A stretch of 64,000 nucleotides of DNA, from the NCBI GenBank assembly GCA_013176395.1, contig JABMLP010000014.1, forward strand, positions 186,001-250,000, in the 5' to 3' direction. Position 1 is the first letter of the stretch; every line of letters starts with the position of its first letter. The position numbers and the translations under genes were made by a program. Shown in pieces: positions 1-10,720 of the stretch. The notes under the pieces are model-generated. The model ran no database searches, had not been told where the DNA came from, and was given only the letters and a program-made list of their open reading frames with translations. Origin of the DNA: Venturia oleaginea (lineage: Eukaryota > Ascomycota > Dothideomycetes > Venturiales > Venturiaceae).

Positions 1-1095
1 CAACACGGTAGAAGTCCTGAATGCCATCTCGGAAGGCAATGGCAGGATGGCGGATACTGTCGGAGAGAGGACGCTGATTCGGCTCGCCAGTGTACTCTAG
101 GCGTGCAAATAGGATGATGCTCACCAAATGGTGCGCATTGATCGACATCCACTTCTTGAACAACTCTGGAAGGAATCCATTGATGACCTTGTTAAACATG
201 ATCTCTCCACCACCTTCGGCATCGAAGTCCCACATTTCCTTGGACATCTGGATAAATAGTACGTAACGCGCTGACTCACTTCGAAAAACCGGTTTTGTTG
301 TTGCTGCGAAGTAACCGGTCTTTCGTTTCTTCTCGCCGATCCAGATGGCGTTGACAGTGGCTTTGATGGTTCCAAGGAAGATGATTTTCTGGTCTTTGTA
401 AAGTGACCGTCCGCTCAACTCGGAGATGGCGAGTCTCCACATGTCACCCCGCGCAAGATACTCGTCTCGAAAAGTAAGCTCGACATGAGATGCAGAATGT
501 TCTTCTTCATCCGCCTAGGTGGCTGTTAGTTCAGTGTGGTCAAATGAATCGACAGGGGCGCGACAAACAGTGGATATCAGAACGTGTGACCGATTGCGGT
601 AACCAAAGACGCTGGCGATGGACGAGGAAATTGAAATCTGTCAAAAGTCAGCAACAACGATGTAATCTAAGCTTCAGCACTCACCTGAAGATTGGGGTAT
701 TTCTGCTTCATGGCAGGCGTCGCTTCTTTCGCGACGAAGACATATGCTCGATCTTCATCGGTCTCAATCACACCAGTGAGTGGTAAACCATTCTCGTCGA
801 ACGTAGAAATAGCCCCATCTTTTTGAGACGGTGAGTTCAGTGACTGCTTCTTGCTTGAGTCGGTGAGGCATGCTGGTGTTTTCTCCTTTTGACGTTTTCC
901 TGATCGAACGAAATCTTTGACGGATGAACCCTGCGGGATGGGGATGATTTGTGCGAGTGAGTTTGGCAAAAGATTAAGCTCGGCGAAACGATCGAAGTTG
1001 AAGACAACATCCTCGGCGGAGAAATCAGAATCGTGAGTCCAAACGGTGCAAACTTTTTGGATGCGCATACGCAGATTTGCGGTTGTCGACGGCAT
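1..1095 (-). CDS. iml1: Iml1/DEPDC5-type SEACIT (GATOR1) subunit, 5' part only
   Basis: N-terminal part of the vacuolar-membrane protein Iml1, the catalytic subunit of the SEACIT/GATOR1 GTPase-activating complex that inhibits TORC1 when amino acids are scarce. Three exons read as 1095-685, 637-569 and 514-1, joined in frame through two short introns (GTGAGT...CAG and GTTTGT...TAG). The protein opens [10 protein letters not shown] and continues with family-typical stretches such as [37 protein letters not shown] and [19 protein letters not shown]. These match the N-terminal IML1 domain. The gene leaves the window at base 1; the family is usually over 1,500 residues, so most of it is missing here. 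The ATG at 1095 was chosen because it is the first in frame and opens the conserved N-terminus. Family assignment is firm; the exact intron borders are by eye. Confidence 0.9.
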
Positions 1096-2449
1096 GGCGA
1101 TTGCTGAAACGCGTCGTCACTGCGGGAGGGTGCGGTCGAAGAGGCGCGCTGCGTAGGCACGATAGAATCAAAAGCCGTTCGTCCTTACATTCATGGTTCA
1201 GCAAGCTCTGGGTGGAATATATGGGTTGAGTGGGGGTTTGTAGTTGTTATTGTTGTAGAGTAGTCGTAGATTGATTGAGGCGATTGAACTTCAAGCCCAG
1301 GGCTTCTGCCTAGTAAGATCTTTGGGCAATGCGATCTGGAAAGTGAGGACTGCAATTGTTCAGGGAGGTCAAGGGACGAAACTCTCTCTATTCGTTTGAT
1401 CATGTCCCGCGCCAGGGGAGAGAGTGCTTGTTCCTAGGCAGAGAGAAGCACGATCCCACGAAAAAGCCAGAATTAGCTTTTACGAGAGAGCTCCGCTATT
1501 ACAGCTGGCACTCAAGATGGTTGTACTTAGTTGTGTGCAGTTCTTCATGTTGTTTCTGACGAGATTGCTTTGTGCTTGGTGATAGCTGAGTATGACTCGT
1601 TGGGTGGAAGGGCGCTTTTTGATCCTACCACATTGAGGCCGCATAACCTCGTCGGATGGGTTTGACAGGCATCTAGAACAGCTCTAGATTCGTGATTATC
1701 TACCAAGCAGCTCTATAGCACTGGCAATTGATCTGGGAGGGTGTTATGTTAGTCTGAGTCCCAAAAGTTTGCTGGGAAAACGGTAACGGTCCAGGGGAAC
1801 GTGCCGCTATCCACAACGTCAACTCATCCCTTCTACCTTCAGAAATGCTTGAAACCACAATAGCAAACGTCCAAAGAGCCCGTCTACAACCCTTTTTCGC
1901 CCCCCTTGTGCTCTTTCGGTCTAACTGTAGAGCTTCCTGTTGCCATGGCGAGGTCACGATACGACGATATTCTTTCGAGGCCAAAATCCAACCATACATT
2001 AAGCTCCTCATGTCCCCTCGCCAACAGCCACCTATTCGACAGCAGCGATATCTATCTACCAGATACATTGAAAGCTCTTCCCTGACGCGCGACACTCAGG
2101 CTGTAGTGCCCCATTTCTTCTTCGCCGAACGAACTGCAAGGCCTTGGGATCTACGCAGTTCGGCAGCGGCCTTGCACAGAGCAGCAGAATCGGCCAGTCT
2201 TTGAGCCGAAGGTGCCTGACTCCGCCTGACCCTATCGATTGGAACCTCCTCTCTTTCGATAATTGGACGAAGAGAGACATCGTCCTCAATATATGCCCAT
2301 CTTCGACCTGTCGAATTCCCTACCACATCGCTGTTAGAAGTCGGCAGCAGGGACAGGGCGCGTGAGATCAACGTGCAAAGGAAGAGGAGACAAGATCTGG
2401 ATCTGGATAGCCAATTTGTTTTCTGTCTTTTCGGAATGAACTAAGAGCA
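1096..2449. other. Intergenic, no supported gene
   Basis: Promoter side of iml1 and further upstream. Short ORFs occur on both strands, but none has family features, codon bias or splice logic. A small inverted motif, CTAGAAC...GCTCTAG, lies near 1673-1688. I see nothing else. Confidence 0.6.
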
Positions 2450-3620
2450 GCAGCTCTGCGAGTTCTGTCGCGTTTCCACTGATGGACTATCGCTAAAATG
2501 CCTCCTCATCTTACCGCTGCATACCTCGGAACCATCGTGCAGACGAGAGCCAGCAGCAAGAACAGGAAGCATAATACAATCTGTGGAACGAGAGGTCTGA
2601 GGTCTGAATGGTCATCTCATTGTCTCTTTTTTACATGAATCGACCGTGAACGACAGCTTCCTCGATCCGAGTTCTGACACCCTCCAAATGGTGAAACGCC
2701 GCCGAAAACTCCCTCACAATGCACCGCCGCTGGAGAATCCAGAACCACTACGATTGTTGACGAAAGTCAGTAGCCAGAGCGAGAAGCACAAAGAACGCGT
2801 TTTGAAAGGGGGATTTGAGGTCTAGATGGTTAGCTTGCTGTCTCTTTTCTCGGTGTATTGACTGAGAGTGGCCTCTTCCTTGATCCGATTCTTTTCTCTG
2901 CTCGACTAATGGACTACCGCCGAAATCTCCCTCATTATATTACCGCGGACCACTTGAACCTACCACAATTATTACCACGGAGCAGCAATAAGAGCAGGAA
3001 GCGCGCAGACGGCCTGTGAATGAGGTGATATCGGGTCTGAGTGGTCGTCTTATCCCATATCCTGATGGATGAGGGTGACAGCTTCCTCGCCATCCGCTCG
3101 ACCGATAACTAGCCTGCCGGGGCACTACTTCTTTTCGCCGCATCGCAGAGTCACAACCACCATAAGTTGAGACCACAAGTCGGCGGCAAGAGTAGGAAGC
3201 AGGAGTCTAGCGGCGGACGGAGAATTCGGGGGTCTGAACGACCTCTTCATTCCCTACCAGATGATCGGACTGAGAGCGAAAGCTTCCTGGACCTATGTTA
3301 ACCACTCGACTGACAACCAACCTGCCGAACCCTCCTTGATTCCGTCGCAGCGGAGAGCCCACAACCACAACAAAATCGAGTCCACAAGCCGGGCAGGAAG
3401 AGCAGGAAGCACAAGGATAATATAGAGGTCTGTGGCCGGGATGGCCACATTCTTTCACCCAGGCGAATGGGCTGAGAGCGACAACTTCCTCAATCTTTGT
3501 CAACCTGACGCTTTCGAGAAGCTACCGATTCGACCCTCTCTTCGCCTGCCGGAGAAGTTGCAACCACCACAATTTGACACCCCAGAGTCGCAGTAAGAGC
3601 AGGAGTATTGGCTATTTCTT
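2450..3620. repeat. Decayed tandem array, about 200-220 bp period, five to six units
   Basis: A phrase of the form (agag)caggaagc recurs near 2560, 2786, 2995, 3193, 3404 and 3596, so the spacing is 193-223 bases. In each unit it is followed about 40 bases later by a form of ggtctgaNtggtc and then by a form of ctgagagcgacagcttcctc. Between units comes a form of accaccacaatttgag. Pairwise identity is low and indels are common, so this is an old array. No long ORF runs through it. Some minus-strand frames give similar Cys/Ser/Val-rich peptides in neighbouring units, which is expected from the repeat itself and is not evidence of coding. Confidence 0.7.
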
Positions 3621-6600
3621 GAGAGAAAGAATCTGAGTGCTAAGATCTGAAAGGCCACCATGATTTACGGAGCCTTTTCCGATAATCTGATGGAGGGCAG
3701 CGCCTCTAAAAAAACCCGGGACCACTATTCACAGGCACGACCCGACTGTCCCTCGCCCCAGTTGACAACAAGCGACCAACATTGGCAGCGCCGCCCTCTG
3801 ATTTGCAGGAAAAACACGCATAATGAAGGCATTCATCCGGAGAGGACCCAATCTTGACTGCATATAGTCCATCGATGGAGCTATTGATAACCATAGCTTC
3901 ATTCGCATACGACCACCGAAGATTCCGCAAGCCATGGCAGCGTCAACTTTCTATATGGCAGCCGACAACAAGTGACGAACCATAGAAATATGCAATTTCA
4001 ACTCATTGGACAAGAGAAGGAACCGTTTTGATGGTTGGCTTGATGATGGACAATGACTGTCCCGTCAGACAGCAGACACGTTTGAACATGATGCCCAGCT
4101 GGCGTGGTCTCACTTTGCCTAATTGTATTGACCGACGACTTCAATATGTCTTATGTCTGCTTTGGAAATGTTCGGGGCTCTGTCTGAGCTGAGCCTTTCC
4201 CTATGATTGGTTTCGGGATGATATTCAGGTCCGATCCGATCTTTTCATGATGCTGAAGATACTCGTGGTACATTTGAATGAAGCTGTTGAATATTGGTTC
4301 GAATGTGCAAACTTTGTCTGAGCTTGCTTGACTCTGCATCTTGGCCTATGCTCAGTCTTTGAACAGAATCTGTTGTGACCAGAGCTTTTGAAGATGCTGA
4401 AGATGCTTGAGGCACATGAAAATAATGATCCTGACCATCGGTCTGCATATTCCAACTTCAGGTGCCTTGGGCGTGCCTAGCAAGAGCAGGATTTGTCTGG
4501 ACCTTTACCAATCTGAACTTACTTTGGACCTTTGGACAAAGATGAAGCACTGTCAGCGCATTCCATTGCTGAAAAGAGCTTGGTACATTGTGGCATTGAA
4601 TACTGCATTGTGTGACTTTGCCGGGAAATGACCTGCTGCTTCCGACTTGAACAAACGATGGACGGCGGGGAGCAAGATTCCATTGTCGGAACAGAATATG
4701 AAAGACAGACACATCTTTGGTGATGTCCTGTATTTTTTGCTTGTCTGCTTGTCTACCTGTATACATGGACATATTGTTATCCTTCCATTGCAACGGAGGA
4801 AGTGATGATATTTTGCCGTTGGACTGCCAGTCTGATCGATTGCCACAGTACCAAGTCTTTAGACTGGCATACCTGTTGACAGATAGGTATATGGACTGGT
4901 ATGTCTTATTCGAAATTTCTCCGTGGGATGTTGCCACGTCGGGAAACTCTAAGGCAAATCTGATGGAGTGGAAGCCATTCCCAAAGGATGCCTACCTGGA
5001 TCCAACATTGTTTTTATGCGTGCTTTCAGTCTCCAAAAAAGGAGCTTGGTCGAATTGAGAGATTGGAAAGGGGAATATAAGAGCTTGGATGGGGTGACAC
5101 GAACACGAGAAATCGAAGAGCTTGGATGATCTACTTGTGATGGTCCACATGGATGGTCTTCTGTGTTTGTCAAGCTTGTACGGTCATTTTCTCTTTTGCA
5201 TCCGAGTGCTGCTTGATATTGGTTTGATCCCTTGCTCTTTTATTCGGGTCCCGAGCCGCTTTTTCTTGGGCGAGTACCATTTTTGGCTTAACTCCACAGC
5301 CCATTCTTTTCTGATGGCGTGGTTGGCTGCGAGCCGAAGAGGTATATTGGGAGAGGAAGACCCGAGCCTATGTCATCCTCGGTGAGGTCCTTTCATGGAC
5401 TGCAGAGTGGCCTCCTCGCTACGAAGGGCGTGGTAGCGGGAGAAATCGTCGCCCTGCAAGGCCAAGTCGCTGTTGACTTCAATGCTATGAGGTCTCGTCA
5501 AGTGAGCACTTTCTCTGTCTCACTGGAGGCACGTACTTCAGATATTTAAGAGGTTTCACATAGTGGACCAGACGGTGGAATGATTTGGCGTTTTCCGAGC
5601 GTCAGAACATCAGCTTCTGCCACGTTCTGAGGCCTGTATCAGACGAACTTCTGAGCCATCATGACCAGAGCACCCTTGAGCGCCAAACAAGCTTTCTTTG
5701 TATGACTATGGCTTTGGAAGTCTAGAGGGCTCCTTATGTGATTGCTTATGTAGAGACCATTCCATTCGTTCCGTAGCCAGCGCCAAGCTCGTGGAACTAA
5801 GCTGACTGGGGACCATTGTTTGGAGACTCCAATTTGGCAGTGTGTTGTTGATCCTTAACGCGGACTCTTAACGAAATGAAGAGATATGGACATGGACATA
5901 AATTGACCGTGATCGTGATCGTTTCCTGATGATGCCAAAGCTTCAGAATCTGGATTCGAGCGCAGCACCGCGACCCGGATTTGAGAGTCCGCGCTGTGCT
6001 GGATTGCTGGTACCATTGCCCTGTTTACAGCCTGTTTCAGCATGGACGTGAACCATCAAACTGAACTCTGAGAGGATCTTTGGCGCAGAACTCCGACACA
6101 GACAGTAAACCCATAGCCTTTCTTGCCAGTCTCCTTTGACTGCTTGCGCCACACCAGCGTGCAAACCAATTTCTGAAGAGGTCATAGCAAGGCGTGTTTC
6201 TCGACCTAAGAAAATGGCCCGGTTTGTGAAGGTCGTCGGGTGTGGGACGGTAGAGAGTTCTGGTGCCGCCAGGAGTTGGCGCGTAATATCTAGGGGGTTG
6301 ACTCGCGAGATGTGACAATGCGGAGGTTTTCAGTCGAGCAGGGAATTGCGTAACGGCTCACTACCAGCCATGTTGCTACTCAGGTTTGCTGGGGTATCCG
6401 TTGACCTTGGCTCTGTGAGACGGAATTGGGGGCAAGACGGGTGAGGACGATGGGGTCGGATGTTGGGAATAGATGAGGCTGTTTGGAAACAACGGGAAGA
6501 CAAGGGTCGTAGGAGGGTGCGGAAAGACGAGTTAACTGTAGCTAAAAGGTGGATTAGTCAAAACACCATGAATGGTCGGCCGGTCGCCAGCCTCTTGGTT

Positions 6601-6654
6601 ATATTGGCAGCAATTTTAGAGCGGGCAGGGGATGAAGTGTGGGTGATCACTTAC
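3621..6654. other. Intergenic, no supported gene
   Basis: Several 60-160 codon ORFs overlap on both strands without domain features. The minus-strand stretch 6318-6037 gives a Cys/Arg/Trp-rich 93-codon reading and an overlapping 80-codon one, and neither can be recognised. A duplicated phrase gatgctgaagat appears near 4251 and 4393. No RNA gene was seen. Confidence 0.5.
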
Positions 6655-7023
6655 TCAAGTCTTCCAGTAGAGAGCTCCTGCTCTTCTTGGCTGGTGATGT
6701 CTCGTAGAGGAAGAAGGAGAAACGGCGGCGGGGGGCGCGCTGGCAGCTGCTGCCATCTCCTCACGCGTTTCCTTACGCACCTCGATGCTTTTCCTGGTCG
6801 CGGCGAGACTGCTGTCCTCTGCTTCCTCTACATCATCGGCGTTCTCAGCCGTATGGACCACCTCCTGGCGGTCCAGGCTTTTGGGAGCCTGCTGTTGGCT
6901 CTGTGGATTACTTCCCAGCTGTGGGCTCTGGGAACTGGCGGGAGCCATCCGCTGCTGGCTCTGGCCATTGGTGGAATCCATGTTGGGAGCCTGCTGCTGG
7001 CTCTGGGTATTGGGCGAAGCCAT
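6655..7023 (-). CDS. Possible Gln/Ser-rich hypothetical protein exon
   Basis: ATG at 7023 opens 122 codons rich in Q, S, P and A. It contains repeated SQQQAP-like heptads (about residues 7-12 and 42-47), an acidic patch ADDVEEAEDS and a charged stretch RKSIEVRKETREEM. Such a composition resembles the disordered N-terminus of a nuclear protein. The reading passes a six-base C run (plus strand 6730-6735). Beyond it the other two frames are also open and look at least as natural, one of them giving TSPAKKSRSSLLEDL. Both run to a good donor (GTAAGT, near 6652). The true frame downstream is therefore uncertain: either an indel in the C run or an intron. No family was recognised, and it could be a chance ORF in low-complexity DNA. 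Confidence 0.35.
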   Translation of the reverse strand: MASPNTQSQQQAPNMDSTNGQSQQRMAPASSQSPQLGSNPQSQQQAPKSLDRQEVVHTAENADDVEEAEDSSLAATRKSIEVRKETREEMAAAASAPPAAVSPSSSTRHHQPRRAGALYWKT

Positions 7024-9503
7024 CAGCGCGCTGATTGACCAAGGGACCTGGTCGGAACTGTTGCTATCTGGTGGAGCTCGAGGATCGAGAAAGAGAATCA
7101 GCTGGCGATCTCACTCAGGAGGTGGTAAGCGAATTGTGATGAAGGACAAGTAAATGTGCTCGGGCGTATGGCGATGAAAAGTATTTTTGAACTTGATGTC
7201 GCGATGTAGACAATGGATGGAATTGGCGACTACGAAAATGGACCAAAAGGCACCTCCTCAGCGGTCGGCACACCCCAAAGGTAAAGGTCTAACGATTTCA
7301 CAGGGCACTGATTAACTCATTTGTGAACTCTGGAGACTTCTCAGGGTCAGTTCGCCAAGTTAGAGGACTTTCTAATTCCCAATTTATAGGACAAGGCTGT
7401 ACAAAGATTGGTCCAGCCAACCAGCTGCGATGCCGTTTTTTTGGCAGGGCTGAAACACAGCCAAGCTTCAATTGCTGCAAGGAGCTCAACTCAAGCGAGC
7501 ATAGCCTTGTAAGCTCGCTTTTGCGAGATGAGAATGTTCAACAGACAATTCCCACGATTTATCAAGGGGGGAAAACTATGGACAGAGTATGGTGTTTCTT
7601 TCAGCCACAAAGCAGCACGCTGCATATCAATTGCAAGACGAGGCTTTATCTCGAACTGGCGTAAGGCTTAGCTTCATGGAGCAATATTTTGTAACGATTA
7701 TCGGGATGAACCGCCCGACGAACGAACTTCGCATACGAGATAGAGGGCTGAAATGGCAGAAAGCTTGATGGCTCTCTCCACCACAAGTGTGATCTCATTG
7801 CGTCAATTGACCGCCAATTGAGTCTACTCACCCCTATTAAGCAAAACATATGCCCACCACCGCAGAGTGAAATGGACGTTAAAATTTTGTAATGAGTGAA
7901 AACTGATGACCGAGAGATTGTGAAAAAAGGGGTGTTCAACTCGGGTTGAACTTCTCATCTCACTCGTTCGCTCTCTGAGACCGCCGAAATCTGCTAAACA
8001 TACGCCATAGGAAACGTTTGACTTACTTTTTGGACTATCCGTCTTGGGTTGAGGGTAGAATCTAGGGGATTCTAAAATAGTCTTTGCGCTGGTCCCCTCT
8101 TACGCTCCAACCCGCATCAATTTTCCGCTAGAAGTGTACAGCGATTCATAGATTCATAGGTTTCACGATTTAAACACGTCCTCGCCCGTCTCAAATAAGA
8201 CTCCCTTCTTGGTCTTCAATGCCGCGAGGTTTTCTTCTCCTCTACCTTGTTTTTGTAAAATGACCTCTCGATTTCGAACATCACTGTGATCTCTTGCCTC
8301 CTGAACCGTTCTTATCGGTGGTTCCGACATCCACATCTTCTCGTCGCAATTTCTCTTCGCATTTGACAGGACAAAAGTCTCTTGGAGGCTGCGCACGGGT
8401 GGGATCTCGGTGATGGGTCCTGCTCTTTAATTACGAAAGTGAGTGCTAACATGTCTAAAACTTCACAGATGAGCAATCCATTATTCCTTGCCGATGATTT
8501 TGTCAATAGGAGCAAGCCAGCCAGTAAGGCGCGTAGTCAGTATCGAGGTCAGGGACAGATCCCGGCGAACATCTTAAAGAAATTCGAGCCGAAACTTTGA
8601 GGTTTTGCAGGATTGTGCAAAGTCGAGCATGAGTAATGTATTTTTGTAGCACTATATATTAGGGAAAGGCCTTTTCCCGCCCCAAGTGTTTGTAAATGTT
8701 TTTTGAAAGTATGCGAAGAATCAATTAGCTGGTTTTGCTTAATAAATTGTCAGGTTCTGAAATAATAACCCGCACAAGCTCCAAATGGATAACCTATTCC
8801 CTTAATTTCAACCACAAACATCACACCACACGTTCAACGTAAGTACACCTCACCACTTCATTATCATCCATCCAGCAATTCCAATTCCATCAAATGACCA
8901 CCCGGAATCAACCCACCACCATATCAATCCCACCAGCTCAACAAATCCACACACAACACTGCCAGACAACACCACCATCAGAAACAATGACTCCCTCCCT
9001 CTCCTGGCCAGACTACATCTTCATCAGCATCATACCAGATCCGTGACTGCGATGGCCGCTTTCGAATTCCGCCGCTGGCAGCGTCGATGGCTCCATCGAC
9101 AGACAAGACTTTGTGCATAAATTGGTGTGCTGGGGATTTTGGGAGCGCTGGGATTTTCAAGACATCTTCTAAGGGGAGATTTGGATACGTTTTTTTAGAT
9201 GTGGGAGCTGATTTGAGGCGTAGACGGTCGTTTTGGAATCAGGCGTGTGCTCGCGGCGTGGATGATTTGTAAGGGATCTGAGAATGTGCAGGTGGGGTGG
9301 GGATGGGGATGGGATACTGATATCTTGATTAGGTATGATAGATTATTTTGCTCCCTTGGCACGCACAATTTCGTTGAAATCTGGATTGGAGTGAGCATTA
9401 TGATTGTGTGGAGGGTAGGTATTGCATTGAATTAGCTGAGAAAGACCACCAGAGTTGCGTCAGGACCACGAGATCCATCAGAATTGCATGATCCTATCCC
9501 TCT
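7024..9503. other. Intergenic, no firm gene
   Basis: It holds only short ORFs. A 43-codon plus-strand ORF starting at 8469 (MSNPLFLADDF...) directly follows a 30-base segment with GTGAGT, GCTAAC and ACAG, which imitates an intron but is too short to be one. A charged minus-strand ORF lies at 8163-8396. A further 50-codon plus-strand ORF starts at 8894. None is supported well enough to call. Confidence 0.5.
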
Positions 9504-10720
9504 CTATAACTGCTCATAAAACTCCAAAAGATTCTCCGCCCCCTCCTCCCACGTAACATCATTCATGAAATGATGTCCCGCTCCCTCGACAACCCTAAAT
9601 TGAACACCACACCCCTCCGACTCCATCCCCCCTTCATCCTCAACAACCTCATCCACCTCCACCTTCAACCGATTCGTCAACGCCAAGTCGCGAAAAATGC
9701 TTCTATACTCCTCCGCTTCCCTCTTGGCGATATCGAGACTTACTAATTTATCTTGTTCGCCGGCGAGGATTAGGATGCGGGAGCCGTGGCCTTTTCCTGA
9801 GATGCGTTTTAGGACGTTTTGGAAGTTTGTGAATTTAAACAGCATGCCGTTGGGCCAGAGGAAGGACTCGTAGCGCGGCATTAGGAGTTCAAATTGGGTG
9901 ACTGAGTAGAGGGGGTATTGGGGCGAGAAGAAAGCTCGTTTTACTAGGGTGGTGCTGCTGAGGGGGGACATTGGGTGGCCGAAGTGTTTTAGGAACATGC
10001 GGGGGATGAACCATTTGTCGAGAGAGAGCCAGTTTAGGCTTACGCCTAGGCTTTGAGGATGTTAGCTTGATTGAATAGGCGGTACTTCAGTTGGAATACT
10101 GGTGCATTTCTGGCTTTGGTATCGCAGGCAGCATCAATATCATCATCATCATCATCATCATCACGTAAATGAGAAAAGAAAACATACCTCCCGAATCCTG
10201 GAGTACTCCCAGCCAAACAAACGCCCTTGACCTTCCCCACACTCACTCCCCCAACCCGTCCCTTATCCAAGCAAAACTGCGCCAAACCACCTCCACTCGA
10301 ATGTCCCACAAGCACTACCTCCATTCCCGTCTCTTCCCTTACAAACGCCAATCCCCTCGCCAAATCCCCCGCAAAAGTACTCATTCGCGTGAAGTACATC
10401 CGCAAAAAATTGGGATACCAACTCCCCCCATGACCACGGTAACTCAGCGCGTAACAAGGGATTTGGTGTTCTTGGGAGAAGAATTGCATATAGGGCATCC
10501 AGATGGCGGCGGAGCCGCAGCCGCCATGGGCGAAGAAGAGCGGGGTTTTCTTTGAGGCTTTTACGTCGCTCTTATTTAGACTGGTCGCCTTTTGGTTCCA
10601 GGGAAAAGCGATGAGGAGTTCCAATGGTCCAGAGGGGGTTTGGATGTATGTTCTTGTTATTCCTGGGGGGAGGGGGGTGAGAGGTGGAGTAGAGGGGGGG
10701 AAGAAGGATATTTGTGGCAT
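9504..10720 (-). CDS. Alpha/beta hydrolase fold protein
   Basis: Predicted 359-residue alpha/beta hydrolase, probably a lipase- or esterase-like serine hydrolase whose substrate cannot be told. Two exons, 10720-10188 and 10050-9504, join in frame (AG/C) across a 137-base intron with donor GTATGT and acceptor CAAAG. The fold shows in the oxyanion region FFAHGGCGSAAIW (about residues 62-74), the RGHGGS loop, the nucleophile elbow VGHSSGGG (about residues 138-145, Ser in the centre), an ILILAGEQDKLVS acid-loop strand and GAGHHFMND with the catalytic His near the C-terminus. There is no signal peptide or membrane segment. The intron carries an ATC microsatellite. The neighbours are distant, so there is no operon-like context. 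Confidence 0.85.
10139..10163. repeat. (ATC)n microsatellite inside the hydrolase intron
   Basis: About eight copies of cat in a row, wholly within the intron of the alpha/beta hydrolase gene. Length variation here would not change the protein. Confidence 0.9.

Noticed and set aside
6460..7038. 192-codon plus-strand ORF rich in Leu/Gly
   Set aside because: Antisense of the Q/S-rich minus ORF; its Leu runs are the complement of the CAG repeats.
8163..8396. Charged 77-codon minus-strand ORF
   Set aside because: No ATG start, no splice partner and no family likeness.
8382..8600. Two-exon gene with GTGAGT...CACAG intron
   Set aside because: The would-be intron is only 30 bases, below the fungal minimum, and no ATG-started first exon was found.
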